Source of the DNA: Spirosoma pollinicola
GTDB lineage: Bacteria > Bacteroidota > Bacteroidia > Cytophagales > Spirosomataceae
Reading direction: 5' to 3'
Assembly (NCBI RefSeq): GCF_002831565.1
Contig: NZ_CP025096.1
Location: forward strand, 2,147,027 to 2,211,026
DNA: 64,000 bases
Position numbers and translations under genes: made by a program
Shown: in pieces, positions 9,244-17,791 of the stretch
Layout of the letters: the number at the start of each line of letters is the position of its first letter
How positions within the stretch are numbered: position 1 is the first letter of the stretch
The notes under the pieces: generated by a model
What the model was told of the DNA's origin: nothing
Database searches by the model: none
Seen by the model: the letters and a program-made list of their open reading frames with translations, nothing else

Positions 9244-10638
9244 ATGTTCATGTCTATATCCAGAGCCCGCTTCGTAACCTGTCGTCCAGTGGGTTTACTT
9301 CTCGCTGGCTTGCTTGCCTGCGGCACACTCCATGCCCAACCTGGTGCCCCTAAAGCCAACGACTCTACCACGCCCCTGCATTTGCTCCAGCCTGATTACC
9401 CGGTTCCCTACGGTCAGCCAAAACTTGAGGATGTCACGAAGGTACTCGATCGAATCTATACCTATCTAGAAGCCAATACGCCTACGCAACTCATTGATAA
9501 AGAGACAAAAAAAGATATAACATCCGGTGGCACTTTCAACCAAAACGCCATTTTCAAACCGGGCGATTTCCGGCTGATTAGTTATGAATGGGGCGTCACG
9601 TATTCCGGCATGTTACTGGCCAGTGAAGCGACCGGCGATGCCAAATACGCTGATTATACAAACAAACGGCTTCAGTTTATTGCCGATCAGGTGCCGTATT
9701 TCCGCGCTCAGGTGACGGCCGATCCGAAGGCCAACACGCCTATGCGGGCGGTAATGGCCCCCCACGCCCTAGATGATGCCGGTGCCATGTGTGCCGCCAT
9801 GATCAAGGCCAGTCGCGCCGGTGGTGTGAAAGCCAATCTACGGCCCATGATCGATAATTACATCAACTACATCCAGACAAAAGAATACCGGTTAGCGGAC
9901 GGAACCTTGGCCCGCAATCGGCCCCAACCGAACACGCTCTGGCTCGATGACCTGTTTATGAGCGTTCCGGCACTGGCGCAGATGGGCAAACTCACCGGCG
10001 ACAAAAAATATTACGACGAAGCCGTGAAGCAGGTTACGCAGTTTTCAAAACGGATGTTTAACCAGCAGAAAGGATTGTACATGCATGGTTGGGTTGAAGG
10101 CATGACCGTACACCCCGAGTTTCACTGGGCGCGGGCCAATGGCTGGGGTATCCTGACCGCCGTTGAATTATTGGATGTGCTGCCCGCCAACCACCCCGGC
10201 CGACCGGCTATTCTTGATTTATTGAAAGCTCATGCCAAAGGGTTGGCGGCCCAGCAGTCGGGTTCAGGATTCTGGCACCAGCTGCTCGACCGGAACGATT
10301 CCTATCTGGAAACATCGGCAACGGCTATCTATGTTTACTGCTTTGCGCACGCTATTAATCAAGGCTGGCTCGATCCGCTGGCGTATGCCCCGGCAACCTT
10401 ACTTGGCTGGAACGCGTTAGCCACAAAAGTTACCCAAAACGGTCAGGTTGAAGGCGTTTGCGTGGGTACGGGTATGGGTTTTGACCCGGCATTCTATTAT
10501 CACCGACCCATTAATCCGTATGCAGCTCACGGGTATGGCCCGGCACTATTGGCGAGTGCAGAGGTAATAAAGATGCTAAAAAACAAGACATTTGAAATCA
10601 ATGATAGCTCTCTGCAATTGACTCAGAAAAGTAAATAA
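9244..10638 (+). CDS. Glycoside hydrolase family 88/105 (unsaturated rhamnogalacturonyl hydrolase-like)
   Basis: Predicted secreted or periplasmic (alpha/alpha)6-barrel enzyme that removes the unsaturated uronic acid made by pectin or similar lyases. ATG 9244 (or 9250) is preferred over the TTG-initiated frame at 9166, because it begins just before a signal peptide (ARFVTCRPVGLLLAGLLACGTLHAQ); this gives 464 residues. The HALDDAGAMCAAM segment carries the Asp expected near the active site of YteR-like enzymes, and TLWLDDLFMSVPALAQMG plus HGWVEG and HWARANGWG are family hallmarks. No lyase or SusCD lies beside it, so it may act on oligosaccharides delivered by another locus. A transcription terminator follows. 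Confidence 0.87.
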   Translation: MFMSISRARFVTCRPVGLLLAGLLACGTLHAQPGAPKANDSTTPLHLLQPDYPVPYGQPKLEDVTKVLDRIYTYLEANTPTQLIDKETKKDITSGGTFNQNAIFKPGDFRLISYEWGVTYSGMLLASEATGDAKYADYTNKRLQFIADQVPYFRAQVTADPKANTPMRAVMAPHALDDAGAMCAAMIKASRAGGVKANLRPMIDNYINYIQTKEYRLADGTLARNRPQPNTLWLDDLFMSVPALAQMGKLTGDKKYYDEAVKQVTQFSKRMFNQQKGLYMHGWVEGMTVHPEFHWARANGWGILTAVELLDVLPANHPGRPAILDLLKAHAKGLAAQQSGSGFWHQLLDRNDSYLETSATAIYVYCFAHAINQGWLDPLAYAPATLLGWNALATKVTQNGQVEGVCVGTGMGFDPAFYYHRPINPYAAHGYGPALLASAEVIKMLKNKTFEINDSSLQLTQKSK

Positions 10639-10737
10639 GTGAACTAATGATGGGTGTGCAGGTGAGTTCAGAAGAGTGAAGTCAAAAAAAACGTCTATAT
10701 TGTCAATACGTTATATCATAGGTTACGTTATTATCAG

Positions 10738-10767
10738 ACAAGCCCACCTGACTTCAGATGGGCTTGT
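10738..10767 (+). terminator. Rho-independent terminator of GH105 gene
   Basis: Stem ACAAGCCCACCTG / CAGATGGGCTTGT (one mismatch) with a 4-base loop, followed by TTTCTTTC. It lies 100 bases past the GH105 stop codon. Confidence 0.75.
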
Positions 10768-10810
10768 TTCTTTCAAGAACGCTTGTGTTAGCGCGTGTAG
10801 GGCTATTTTA

Positions 10811-11242
10811 TTAGATTTTTACGGCCTGACGGGCCAGTAATTTCCAGCTTCCTTTTTGTTTCACCCATACCAAAAGCACTGCCAATTTTGCGGTACCGGG
10901 TTTTCCGTCGTTTGCCGTTTCAGCCATCAATTTATGCCGTACCATAGCGGTATTATCGACAATCGAAATAGTTTGTTCGGTTAGGTCGATAGTTTTGAAA
11001 TCCGATGAACCACTCGTAAGGGCTTCAATAAATTCCTTTTTATCTTCCAGTTTTCCTGTCGAATGCCCGTAGCTTAATTCATTGGCTGCAATCGACTCAA
11101 GCTTGCCCTTATCGGGGTCGATCATCAGCAACCGCAGTTGCTGAACTGCACTTTCAACGGCAGCCTGTTCTTTACCCTGCGCCTGAGCATTGATGGTGAA
11201 TACACCACACAGGGCAATAAGTGTCAATAAAATGGTTTTCAT
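10811..11242 (-). CDS. Secreted NTF2-like/DUF4440 family protein
   Basis: 143-residue protein with signal peptide (MKTILLTLIALCGVFTINAQA) starting at ATG 11242; the longer frame to 11296 adds 18 residues that would spoil the signal. The mature part has the SnoaL/NTF2-like pattern: a helical start (AVESAVQQLRLLMI), the LSYGHSTGKLEDKKEFIEAL segment, and a strand pair ending VWVKQKGSWKLLARQAVKI. Such proteins are small cone-shaped domains of mostly unknown role. It is alone between convergent and co-directional neighbours. Confidence 0.8.
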   Translation of the reverse strand: MKTILLTLIALCGVFTINAQAQGKEQAAVESAVQQLRLLMIDPDKGKLESIAANELSYGHSTGKLEDKKEFIEALTSGSSDFKTIDLTEQTISIVDNTAMVRHKLMAETANDGKPGTAKLAVLLVWVKQKGSWKLLARQAVKI

Positions 11243-11369
11243 AAATATCGTCGTAAAGACTTTAGGAATTGGTTTAACGAAGGCGAAACGGCCCACGCCG
11301 TATCTATACTAAAAGTCAGATTGGAAATTTTTTACCTTACTGTATAGAATATGGTCTTTGCCGGAGAGC

Positions 11370-13082
11370 TTACAAATTACCCTTCTTCATTTCGCTCACG
11401 GCAAAGTTTGCGGCCCGCGCCGTCAACGCCATAAAAGTAATCGAGGGGTTTTGCGTACCGGTCGATGTCATGGCCGCGCCATCCGTCACGAACACATTCT
11501 TAACGCTGTGCAGCTGATTATGGGCGTTTAGCAACGACGTTTTCGGATCACGACCCATGCGCACACCACCCATTTCATGAATATCGAGGCCGGGATTTCG
11601 GTGATCGTCATATGGATTGATATGTTTACAGCCCGCTTTTTCCAGCATATCGGCTCCCTGCTCCAGAAAATCTTTCATGACTTTCAGATCATTGTCGGTA
11701 TAGTCGATTGATGTGACAAGCTGCGGAATTCCCCACGGGTCTTTCTGGTCGCTGCTAAGCCGAACCTGGTTTTCGTAGCGGGGAACGGTTTCGGCCTGCA
11801 TCATCATGAACACGTGCCAGGCACCGGGGTCACTCAGTTTATCTTTGAAGTCAGCGCCGAATCCCTCCTGCCCGGTTCCGCGTTGCCAATTGCCCCGGGC
11901 CGCGCTAAAGGCTACCATATAGCCCCGCTGAAAGTCTGTTTCCTGCTTACGAACATTTCGAAAGTTGGGCATAAAGGCCGTTGTTGGCCGACGGCCATAA
12001 TAATAGCCGTCGTCAAAGCCCTCATAATCGGCCACGATATTACCCCGGTAGTTATGGAAGGCAACATAGCGGCCCAACACACCACTATCATTGCCCAGCC
12101 CATTTGGGAAACGACGGGACGTTGAATTAAGCAGAACCAGATTCGTATTCAGACAAGCCGCATTGACGAAGATGATGCGGGCATAATACTTCGTCATCTG
12201 CTTCGTATGGGTATCAATGACCCGAACGCCGGTTGCTTTCTTTTTGGCATCGTCATAAATAATTGAATGCACCACCGAATCGGGCCGCAGGGTCATCTTT
12301 CCCGTTTTAGCCGCCCACGGAATGGTCGATGAGTTACTGCTAAAATACCCGCCATACGGGCAACCCCGATAGCATAGATGACGGGCCTGGCACTGCGCTC
12401 GTCCCTGATCGTAGTGAATCTGTTTCGGCTCTGTCAGGTGGGCGCATCGGCCAATGATCACATGGCGGTCCTTGTACTGTTCAGCAACGCGTTTCTGAAT
12501 GTGTTTCTCCACGCAGTTTAGCTCCCAGGGCTTTAAAAATTCTCCATCGGGCAGGGTTTCCAGCCCGTCTTTGTTGCCGCTGATGCCCACGAATTTCTCG
12601 ACATGACTATACCAGGGAGCTATGTCTTCGTAGCGGATGGGCCAGTCGACGGCGGCACCATCGCGGGCGTTGGCTTCAAAATCGAATTTACTCCACCGCT
12701 GCGTTTGCCGCGCCCATATCAACGACTTGCCGCCAACCTGATAGCCACGAATCCAGTCGAACGGTTTTTCCTGCACATAGGGATGCTCGGCATCTTTTAC
12801 AAAAAACTGTTGGGTGCCTTCGTCCAGTGCATAACACTTGGTCGCAATCGGATTTTCTTTATCAAAAGCCTCTGGCATGCGATTTCGGTGCGAAAACTCC
12901 CAGGGATTGAGCGTAGCCGTGGGGTAATCGACAATGTGTTTCACATCTCGTCCGCGTTCAAGCACGAGGGTCTTCAACCCTTTTTCGCACAGTTCTTTAG
13001 CCGCCCAGCCGCCACTAATTCCAGAGCCGACTACGATGGCATCGTAGGTACGGGCGGCTTTCGCATCACCGATTATGTTCAT
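11370..13082 (-). CDS. GMC family oxidoreductase with cysteine cluster
   Basis: 570-residue FAD-dependent glucose-methanol-choline oxidoreductase. FAD motif VVGSGISGGWAAKELCEKG at residue ~16, GYQVGGKSLIWAR (the GMC signature 1 region), and the C-terminal TGTQNPSITFMALTARAA with HEMGGVRMG as likely active-site His. The central CQARHLCYRGCPYGG cluster resembles the cysteine motif of membrane-linked sugar dehydrogenases such as FAD-glucose dehydrogenase and glucoside 3-dehydrogenase, where it binds an Fe-S cluster. The usual small Tat-bearing subunit (gluconate 2-dehydrogenase subunit 3 type) is not adjacent. No signal peptide is visible, so export would require a partner. Likely oxidises a sugar or glycoside; exact substrate unknown. 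Confidence 0.9.
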   Translation of the reverse strand: MNIIGDAKAARTYDAIVVGSGISGGWAAKELCEKGLKTLVLERGRDVKHIVDYPTATLNPWEFSHRNRMPEAFDKENPIATKCYALDEGTQQFFVKDAEHPYVQEKPFDWIRGYQVGGKSLIWARQTQRWSKFDFEANARDGAAVDWPIRYEDIAPWYSHVEKFVGISGNKDGLETLPDGEFLKPWELNCVEKHIQKRVAEQYKDRHVIIGRCAHLTEPKQIHYDQGRAQCQARHLCYRGCPYGGYFSSNSSTIPWAAKTGKMTLRPDSVVHSIIYDDAKKKATGVRVIDTHTKQMTKYYARIIFVNAACLNTNLVLLNSTSRRFPNGLGNDSGVLGRYVAFHNYRGNIVADYEGFDDGYYYGRRPTTAFMPNFRNVRKQETDFQRGYMVAFSAARGNWQRGTGQEGFGADFKDKLSDPGAWHVFMMMQAETVPRYENQVRLSSDQKDPWGIPQLVTSIDYTDNDLKVMKDFLEQGADMLEKAGCKHINPYDDHRNPGLDIHEMGGVRMGRDPKTSLLNAHNQLHSVKNVFVTDGAAMTSTGTQNPSITFMALTARAANFAVSEMKKGNL

Positions 13083-13157
13083 AATGGTAGTATTCTTGGT
13101 ATAAGTAAAGATACGTAAGGCCCTCGATTACTCTGTATTTGTAAAGGCAATATTCAC

Positions 13158-13206
13158 TTAACAATAAAACTATTGTCAAATAATTTGACAATAGTTTTAT
13201 TGTTAA
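13158..13206. repeat. Perfect 24-bp inverted repeat (operator-like)
   Basis: Arms 13158-13181 and 13183-13206 are exact reverse complements with a single-base spacer. The inner half-site ATTGTCAAAT / ATTTGACAAT is repeated in the next palindrome. It contains the putative -33 TTTG of the ATPase promoter. Confidence 0.9.
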
Positions 13207-13214
13207 TAAATTTG
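13184..13214 (+). promoter_or_regulatory. Bacteroidota-type promoter of the ATPase island
   Basis: TTTG at 13184-13187 and TAAATTTG at 13207-13214 are 19 bases apart, matching the TTTG-N19-21-TAnnTTTG consensus of the major sigma factor in this phylum. The predicted start is about 13220, leaving a leader of roughly 15 bases before the ATG at 13234. Both boxes sit within or between the palindromes. Confidence 0.6.
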
Positions 13215-13235
13215 ACAAAAAATTCATTGTCAAAT
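13210..13235. promoter_or_regulatory. Second palindrome, overlapping the ATPase start codon
   Basis: ATTTGACAA (13210-13218) and TTGTCAAAT (13227-13235) form an inverted repeat with an 8-base spacer. The right half covers the first two bases of the ATG at 13234. Together with 13158-13206 this makes four copies of an ATTTGACAA-like half-site in 64 bases. Confidence 0.7.
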
Positions 13236-14418
13236 GAGGAATATCATTGGTCAAGCAGTATCAGGGAAGGATTTCTTTGAACGGCCACAATTAATCAATC
13301 AAATACGCCGGGCCATTCGGAATGGCAGTTCAATCTATTTATCAGCACCCCGGCGAGTAGGTAAGACGTCAATCATGAACTTCCTCCAGGATAATCCTGA
13401 GCCTGATCACCACTACGTATATGTAATTACGCAATCCATTGATTCTGTGGATAATTTCTACAAGGAATTAGCTAAGCAGGTCATTGATAGTCCGGCTTTC
13501 CGTACAATGTCAAAGATTACAGACACGTTGAAGAAAGTTGCGAGTGGACTACTGAACCGGGTAAACCTGAAAGTTTCCATTCCGTTTCTTGATGTTTCAC
13601 TCGACAAAGGAGAAGCGATCAACTTCCAAACAGACTTGGAAAAACTACTGGAGGAGATTGATTTGAATGGCGGTAAACTTATTATCATGGTTGATGAATT
13701 TACAGAGACAATCGACAATATTTTGTTAAAGCATGGCAAACAGGAAGCCCGGCGATTTCTGCAAACATTTCGTGAGCTGATGCACAACCGTAAGTTGACA
13801 GACAAAGTACAATTTTTGCTAACCGGGTCGATTGGTCTGCAACCGTTAGTCAGGAAGCTGGAAGCCAGCGATCTTGTCAATCAGCTCAAGTACATTGATA
13901 TTCCACCATTAACGGAAGACGAAGCATGCACACTTTTCCGGCAACTGATTGACGTGGAAGAAATTCAAATTGATGACTAAACAATTCATTTTATCCTCCA
14001 AAAGATTGACTGGTTAATGCCGTTTCATGTTCAACTACTGGTACAAGAAGTAATTGATGTATTTGAAAGTAGTGGCAATCCAATTCACCAGGAAAAAGCC
14101 GAGAAAGCGTTTCAGCAGGTTTTTCATCAGCGAAACAAAATCTACTTTGAACAGTATTATGAACGACTAAAAAAACGGCTCGAACCCGGTGCAGAATACC
14201 TATTTGTGCATGATGTATTAAACCAGGCGACCGAAGAAATACCGCTTGAGAAATCCGTCGTTCACGATATGGCTGTCAAACATGGAATTGCTGATAGCTA
14301 CAAAGCCACAATTGAGTCGCTGGAATATGACGGTTACTTACACCAAACCGACGACAATAAAGCTTATCGCTTTAACTCATCTATTCTTAAATTCTGGTGG
14401 AAGAAATATGTCTCCTAA
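13234..14418 (+). pseudogene. P-loop ATPase (archaeal-ATPase/AAA type), interrupted by in-frame TAA
   Basis: One continuous frame of 395 codons broken by a TAA at 13978-13980. The first part (248 residues) has Walker A APRRVGKTS near residue 46, Walker B LIIMVDEF near residue 150, and an LLTGSIG sensor-like motif. After the stop the same frame continues without a shift (TIHFILQKIDW) into 14017-14418, which carries a winged-helix-like tail and the YRFNSSILKFWWKKY ending typical of PF01637-type ATPases. A homologous continuous protein would need only one base change, so I annotate a nonsense-interrupted gene. Restart at ATG 14017 or read-through could still make two pieces. The stop overlaps the next gene by 11 bases, so the two are translationally linked. 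Promoter and operator-like palindromes lie directly upstream. Confidence 0.75.
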
Positions 14419-16666
14419 CTCGCAACCGCTGATTGCTACAATCTACAATCCGCACAATCAAAGCAAAGAAGCGCTGATTGCCGGGTTCATTGCCCGTAAG
14501 CAAAAATTCGAGCGTCTTTTTCGAGACATTCGCGATTCGCCAATGGTAAAACCCGAACAAAACTACCTCATTCAGGGTATTCGGGGTATGGGCAAAACGA
14601 CGCTCCTGTTACGCCTTGCGTATGAAGTCGATAACACCCCAGAGCTAAGGCAACACCTGGTTCCAGTCGTATTCAACGAAGAAGAATACGGCATTGGCTC
14701 ACTGGCCGACGTTTGGGAACGCACGGCTCAATACTTGGGCGAAACCGATGCATCATTTGTGGATTTATACGACACTATGACGCAACGGTATGGCGAAGCT
14801 GATTATGAACAGCAAGCTTTTCAAACACTCATTGTTGCGCTCCAGCAACAGAATAAAAAGCTACTCTTACTCATTGACAACGTAGGTGATGTTCTGAAAA
14901 AACTGGACACACAGGAAGAACAGCGCCTGCGTGAAGTGTTACTTACCACACCTGAACTACGCCTAATCGGTGCCACATCGGTGGTTATCGAACAAGTCCA
15001 TGACTATACCAAACCCTTCTACGAGTTCTTCAAAATCATTCATTTAGATGGTCTGACGCAACAGGAAGCCATTGAGTTATTTGCGAAACTGGGCGAAACC
15101 TACCACGCCGAGGCCGTGCAGCAATTGATTCAACGTCAGCCGGGCCGCATTGAAGCCATCCGCCGACTAACGGGGGGCGTCATTCGGACTATGGTGTTGC
15201 TCTTTGAAATTATGGTTGAGAACGATTCGGGGTCCGTTTTCCGTGACCTCGAAGTTTTGCTCGACCGTGTGACGCCCCTATATAAACACCGCATGGATGA
15301 TCTTCCGGCGCAGCAACAAAAGATTGTAGCCGCGCTAGCTCAGGCATGGGATGCCGCCAGCGCGAAAGAACTAGCTCAGGCAGTGCGATTAGAGAGCAAA
15401 GTTGTTTCGGCGCAATTAAAGCAGTTAATCAATAGTGGCCTTGTCGAAAAAGTAGAGACCAACACCAAAAACCACCTCTACCGACTCGAAGAACGGTTCT
15501 TCAATATCTGGTATCTCATGCGCTTCGGTCGAAAAACCGACCAGCGGATATTATGGCTAGTTCGCTTCTTTGATACGATGTTTGAAGGAGATTCTGAGTG
15601 GATGCACGAGCGAATAGACGGGCATTTGCAGGCAATTGAACTCGGGAAACTAGACCCAGAAGCTGCTTTGTATTTGACGACGGCGTTCGCGGAATTGGTG
15701 AAGAATGAGGAGGTAGAAGATGTATTGAAGAGGAAAACAATTATTTACTTGTCAAAATCTGGAAGAGTTGACTTAGTTAATGATTTGTCAGAATCAAAAT
15801 ATGAGCGGGTAAATTACTTACTCGAAATCGAACAGTACCAACAAGCGATAGTAATTTTAGAGAAGTTTAACAATAGAAGTTACCAAAATTTATTAGATCT
15901 TACCACATGTCATTTGTTTCTTAATAATCTAGATAGAGCGAGAGAGATAGCTATAGAAATCCTTCTTACTCAATCCATAGACCATAAGCAAATGAAGCTC
16001 AAGGCCTCAGAATTCGAAGAAGAAAAAGTATCAAAGGGTTCATACACAACGATAAGAATGCTCGTATCCCTTCTTATTGTTTTAGGGATTGTGGTTGTAC
16101 TATTTACACGTTATTCTGAGGTGGATAATATGATTGAGATAAACACAGAAGACTCTGATATTTTCTCATCAAATTTGAAAGCCGATTTAAGCTCTGAGGT
16201 TGCCCTAAGATACTTTTTAATTAACAACAGTAGTAGGAAAGTAACTGCATACAAACTTATAAGTGATATTAGTCATACTGATAGCGATTTAGATGATAAA
16301 CAAACTAGAACTTTAATTGCGAAGAGGATTATAGAGCTTTGGAACAATAAATATGAAGAATTGTACAAATTAATACCTCTACATAAATCCCCCCCTTTAA
16401 AAGCTTCTCATAAGCAAAAAGGAGCTGACGTAGCCACATTGTTCTTGTTCCTTCTGCTCGCAAAAAAACAATACCACACTGCTTACAATTACTTCGCTCA
16501 GGAAGAATGGCAATTAAAAGATCGTTTCAAGCCGCTCTATTATGCCACCCTGTTTTTCCTCAAAGACGAGTACCCAACGGAGTACCTGCGCATGGGGCCG
16601 GAACTCAAAGAAACTGTTGACGATGTGCTTACCGAAGTTGCTCAGATGGCTATTGACTACGCTTAA
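14408..16666 (+). CDS. STAND-like P-loop ATPase with winged helix and membrane segment
   Basis: 752 residues from ATG 14408; the longer frame back to 14246 overlaps the preceding gene and is not needed. Walker A is GIRGMGKTTLL near residue 58 and Walker B LLLLIDNVGD near 155. The winged-helix segment (SAKELAQAVRLESKVVSAQL, then YRLEERFFNIWYLMRFG) lies near residues 315-380. The remainder is helical, with a hydrophobic stretch (MLVSLLIVLGIVVVLF) at about 551-566. Composition changes inside the gene: single 60-base lines I counted give about 48% GC at 14881, 25-35% at 15781-15901, and 53% at 16561. Such ATPases act as signalling or defence switches or as transport regulators; I do not recognise a named family. 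It pairs with the broken ATPase upstream. Confidence 0.85.
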   Translation: MSPNSQPLIATIYNPHNQSKEALIAGFIARKQKFERLFRDIRDSPMVKPEQNYLIQGIRGMGKTTLLLRLAYEVDNTPELRQHLVPVVFNEEEYGIGSLADVWERTAQYLGETDASFVDLYDTMTQRYGEADYEQQAFQTLIVALQQQNKKLLLLIDNVGDVLKKLDTQEEQRLREVLLTTPELRLIGATSVVIEQVHDYTKPFYEFFKIIHLDGLTQQEAIELFAKLGETYHAEAVQQLIQRQPGRIEAIRRLTGGVIRTMVLLFEIMVENDSGSVFRDLEVLLDRVTPLYKHRMDDLPAQQQKIVAALAQAWDAASAKELAQAVRLESKVVSAQLKQLINSGLVEKVETNTKNHLYRLEERFFNIWYLMRFGRKTDQRILWLVRFFDTMFEGDSEWMHERIDGHLQAIELGKLDPEAALYLTTAFAELVKNEEVEDVLKRKTIIYLSKSGRVDLVNDLSESKYERVNYLLEIEQYQQAIVILEKFNNRSYQNLLDLTTCHLFLNNLDRAREIAIEILLTQSIDHKQMKLKASEFEEEKVSKGSYTTIRMLVSLLIVLGIVVVLFTRYSEVDNMIEINTEDSDIFSSNLKADLSSEVALRYFLINNSSRKVTAYKLISDISHTDSDLDDKQTRTLIAKRIIELWNNKYEELYKLIPLHKSPPLKASHKQKGADVATLFLFLLLAKKQYHTAYNYFAQEEWQLKDRFKPLYYATLFFLKDEYPTEYLRMGPELKETVDDVLTEVAQMAIDYA

Positions 16667-16740
16667 GACCACCAGTACAAAATCTACTAAAATTATAGAT
16701 TTCTCCAAACAACCGCCGTTGCTTTTGGCTTATTGAGGGT

Positions 16741-16910
16741 GAAGCTGTTTAAACTTTTAAAATCAGGCCCGAATTAGGCGTTTTTTGTCATGCTGACGAA
16801 GGAAGCATCTTCGGGATATACACTAATTGCTGTTAACGAAGATGCTTCCTTCGTCAGCATGACAAAAAACTAACTAAATGGGCCTGAAAAATAAATGTTT
16901 AAACAGCTTC
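16741..16910. repeat. 170-bp nested palindromic element (MITE/REP-like)
   Basis: Outer arms GAAGCTGTTTAAAC (16741-16754) and GTTTAAACAGCTTC (16897-16910) are perfect. A middle pair TCAGGCCC (16763-16770) / GGGCCTGA (16880-16887) is also perfect. The core arms 16780-16813 and 16837-16870 are 34 bases each, perfectly complementary, around a 23-base loop. GGT flanks both ends (16738-16740 and 16911-16913), a possible but very short target duplication. The core starts with T6 and ends with A6, so it could also terminate transcription in both directions. No coding capacity. Confidence 0.85.
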
Positions 16911-16935
16911 GGTAACAAAACTCAACAGCAACGTT

Positions 16936-17790
16936 ATGGAAACAAAAATCCCCCCGCAGCATCAGGACATTCAGCCGGGTATCCAGGCCGAACTTGATCC
17001 GCAGCCAAAGGTGATTCGGTACCTCTACAAAGGGTCGAACAAACTTAAAGACAAAGTCGCCCTGATTACGGGTGGCGACAGCGGCATTGGGCAGGCAGTA
17101 GCCGTACATTTTGCCCGCGAAGGGGCCGATGTAGCTATCTCCTACACGCCACGCGAAGAAGTCGATGCGCAAAAGACCAAGGAACTCGTTGAGGCTGAGG
17201 GTCGCAAATGCCTGCTGCTACCCGGCGATATTCGTCAGCCAGCGTATTGCGATTACATTGTGGAAACGACGGTTCAGCAACTGGGCAAGCTGAATATTCT
17301 GGTCAACAATGCTGGACTTCAACTACAACACAAAGAGCTAACCGACATCCTTGACGAAGATTTGCTGGCTACCTACGAAACCAACATCTATTCCTTTTTT
17401 CGAGTGTCGAAAGCAGCCGTGCCACACCTGCACAAAGGCGACTGCATCATCAATACCACTTCGATTACAGCCTATCAGGGCCGTGCCGATCTACTAGAGT
17501 ATTCGTCGACCAAAGGGGCGATTATGACTTTTACCCGTGCTTTGTCTAGCAACCTCATCACAAAAGGTATTCGCGTGAATGCCGTGGCACCCGGTCCTAT
17601 CTGGACGCCCTTGAATCCGGCTTCGGTGAGTGCAAAAGAGGTAGCCCAGTTTGGGCAGGACGTACCCATGAAACGACCTGGCCAACCCAGCGAAGTAGCA
17701 CCTGCTTATGTATTTCTGGCCTCGGACGATGCCTCCTACATTACCGGGCAGGTCATGCACCCCAACGGCGGCACAATTGTAAACGCCTGA
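16936..17790 (+). CDS. SDR family oxidoreductase (YghA/YhxC-like), copy 1
   Basis: 284-residue NAD(P)-dependent dehydrogenase with the ~45-residue N-terminal extension typical of the YghA/general-stress aldehyde reductase group. TGGDSGIGQAVAVHFAREGA is the cofactor motif, LVNNAGLQ the NAG motif, Ser lies in INTTSITAYQG and Tyr/Lys in YSSTK. The next gene is a close paralogue with the same start (QHQ.VQPG...DPQP) and the same C-terminal GQVMHPNGG/GQVIHVNGG ending, indicating tandem duplication. Likely reduces aldehydes or oxidises sugars/polyols under stress; not resolvable. Confidence 0.9.
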   Translation: METKIPPQHQDIQPGIQAELDPQPKVIRYLYKGSNKLKDKVALITGGDSGIGQAVAVHFAREGADVAISYTPREEVDAQKTKELVEAEGRKCLLLPGDIRQPAYCDYIVETTVQQLGKLNILVNNAGLQLQHKELTDILDEDLLATYETNIYSFFRVSKAAVPHLHKGDCIINTTSITAYQGRADLLEYSSTKGAIMTFTRALSSNLITKGIRVNAVAPGPIWTPLNPASVSAKEVAQFGQDVPMKRPGQPSEVAPAYVFLASDDASYITGQVMHPNGGTIVNA

Positions 17791-17791
17791 C

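Noticed and set aside
14246-14407. N-terminal extension of the second ATPase from 14246
   Set aside because: It overlaps the tail of the first ATPase in another frame and lacks protein-like character; ATG 14408 with an 11-base overlap fits coupled genes.
16741-16910. Insertion sequence remnant
   Set aside because: There is no transposase fragment, and the flanking GGT duplication is too short to be convincing, so it is listed as a palindromic element only.
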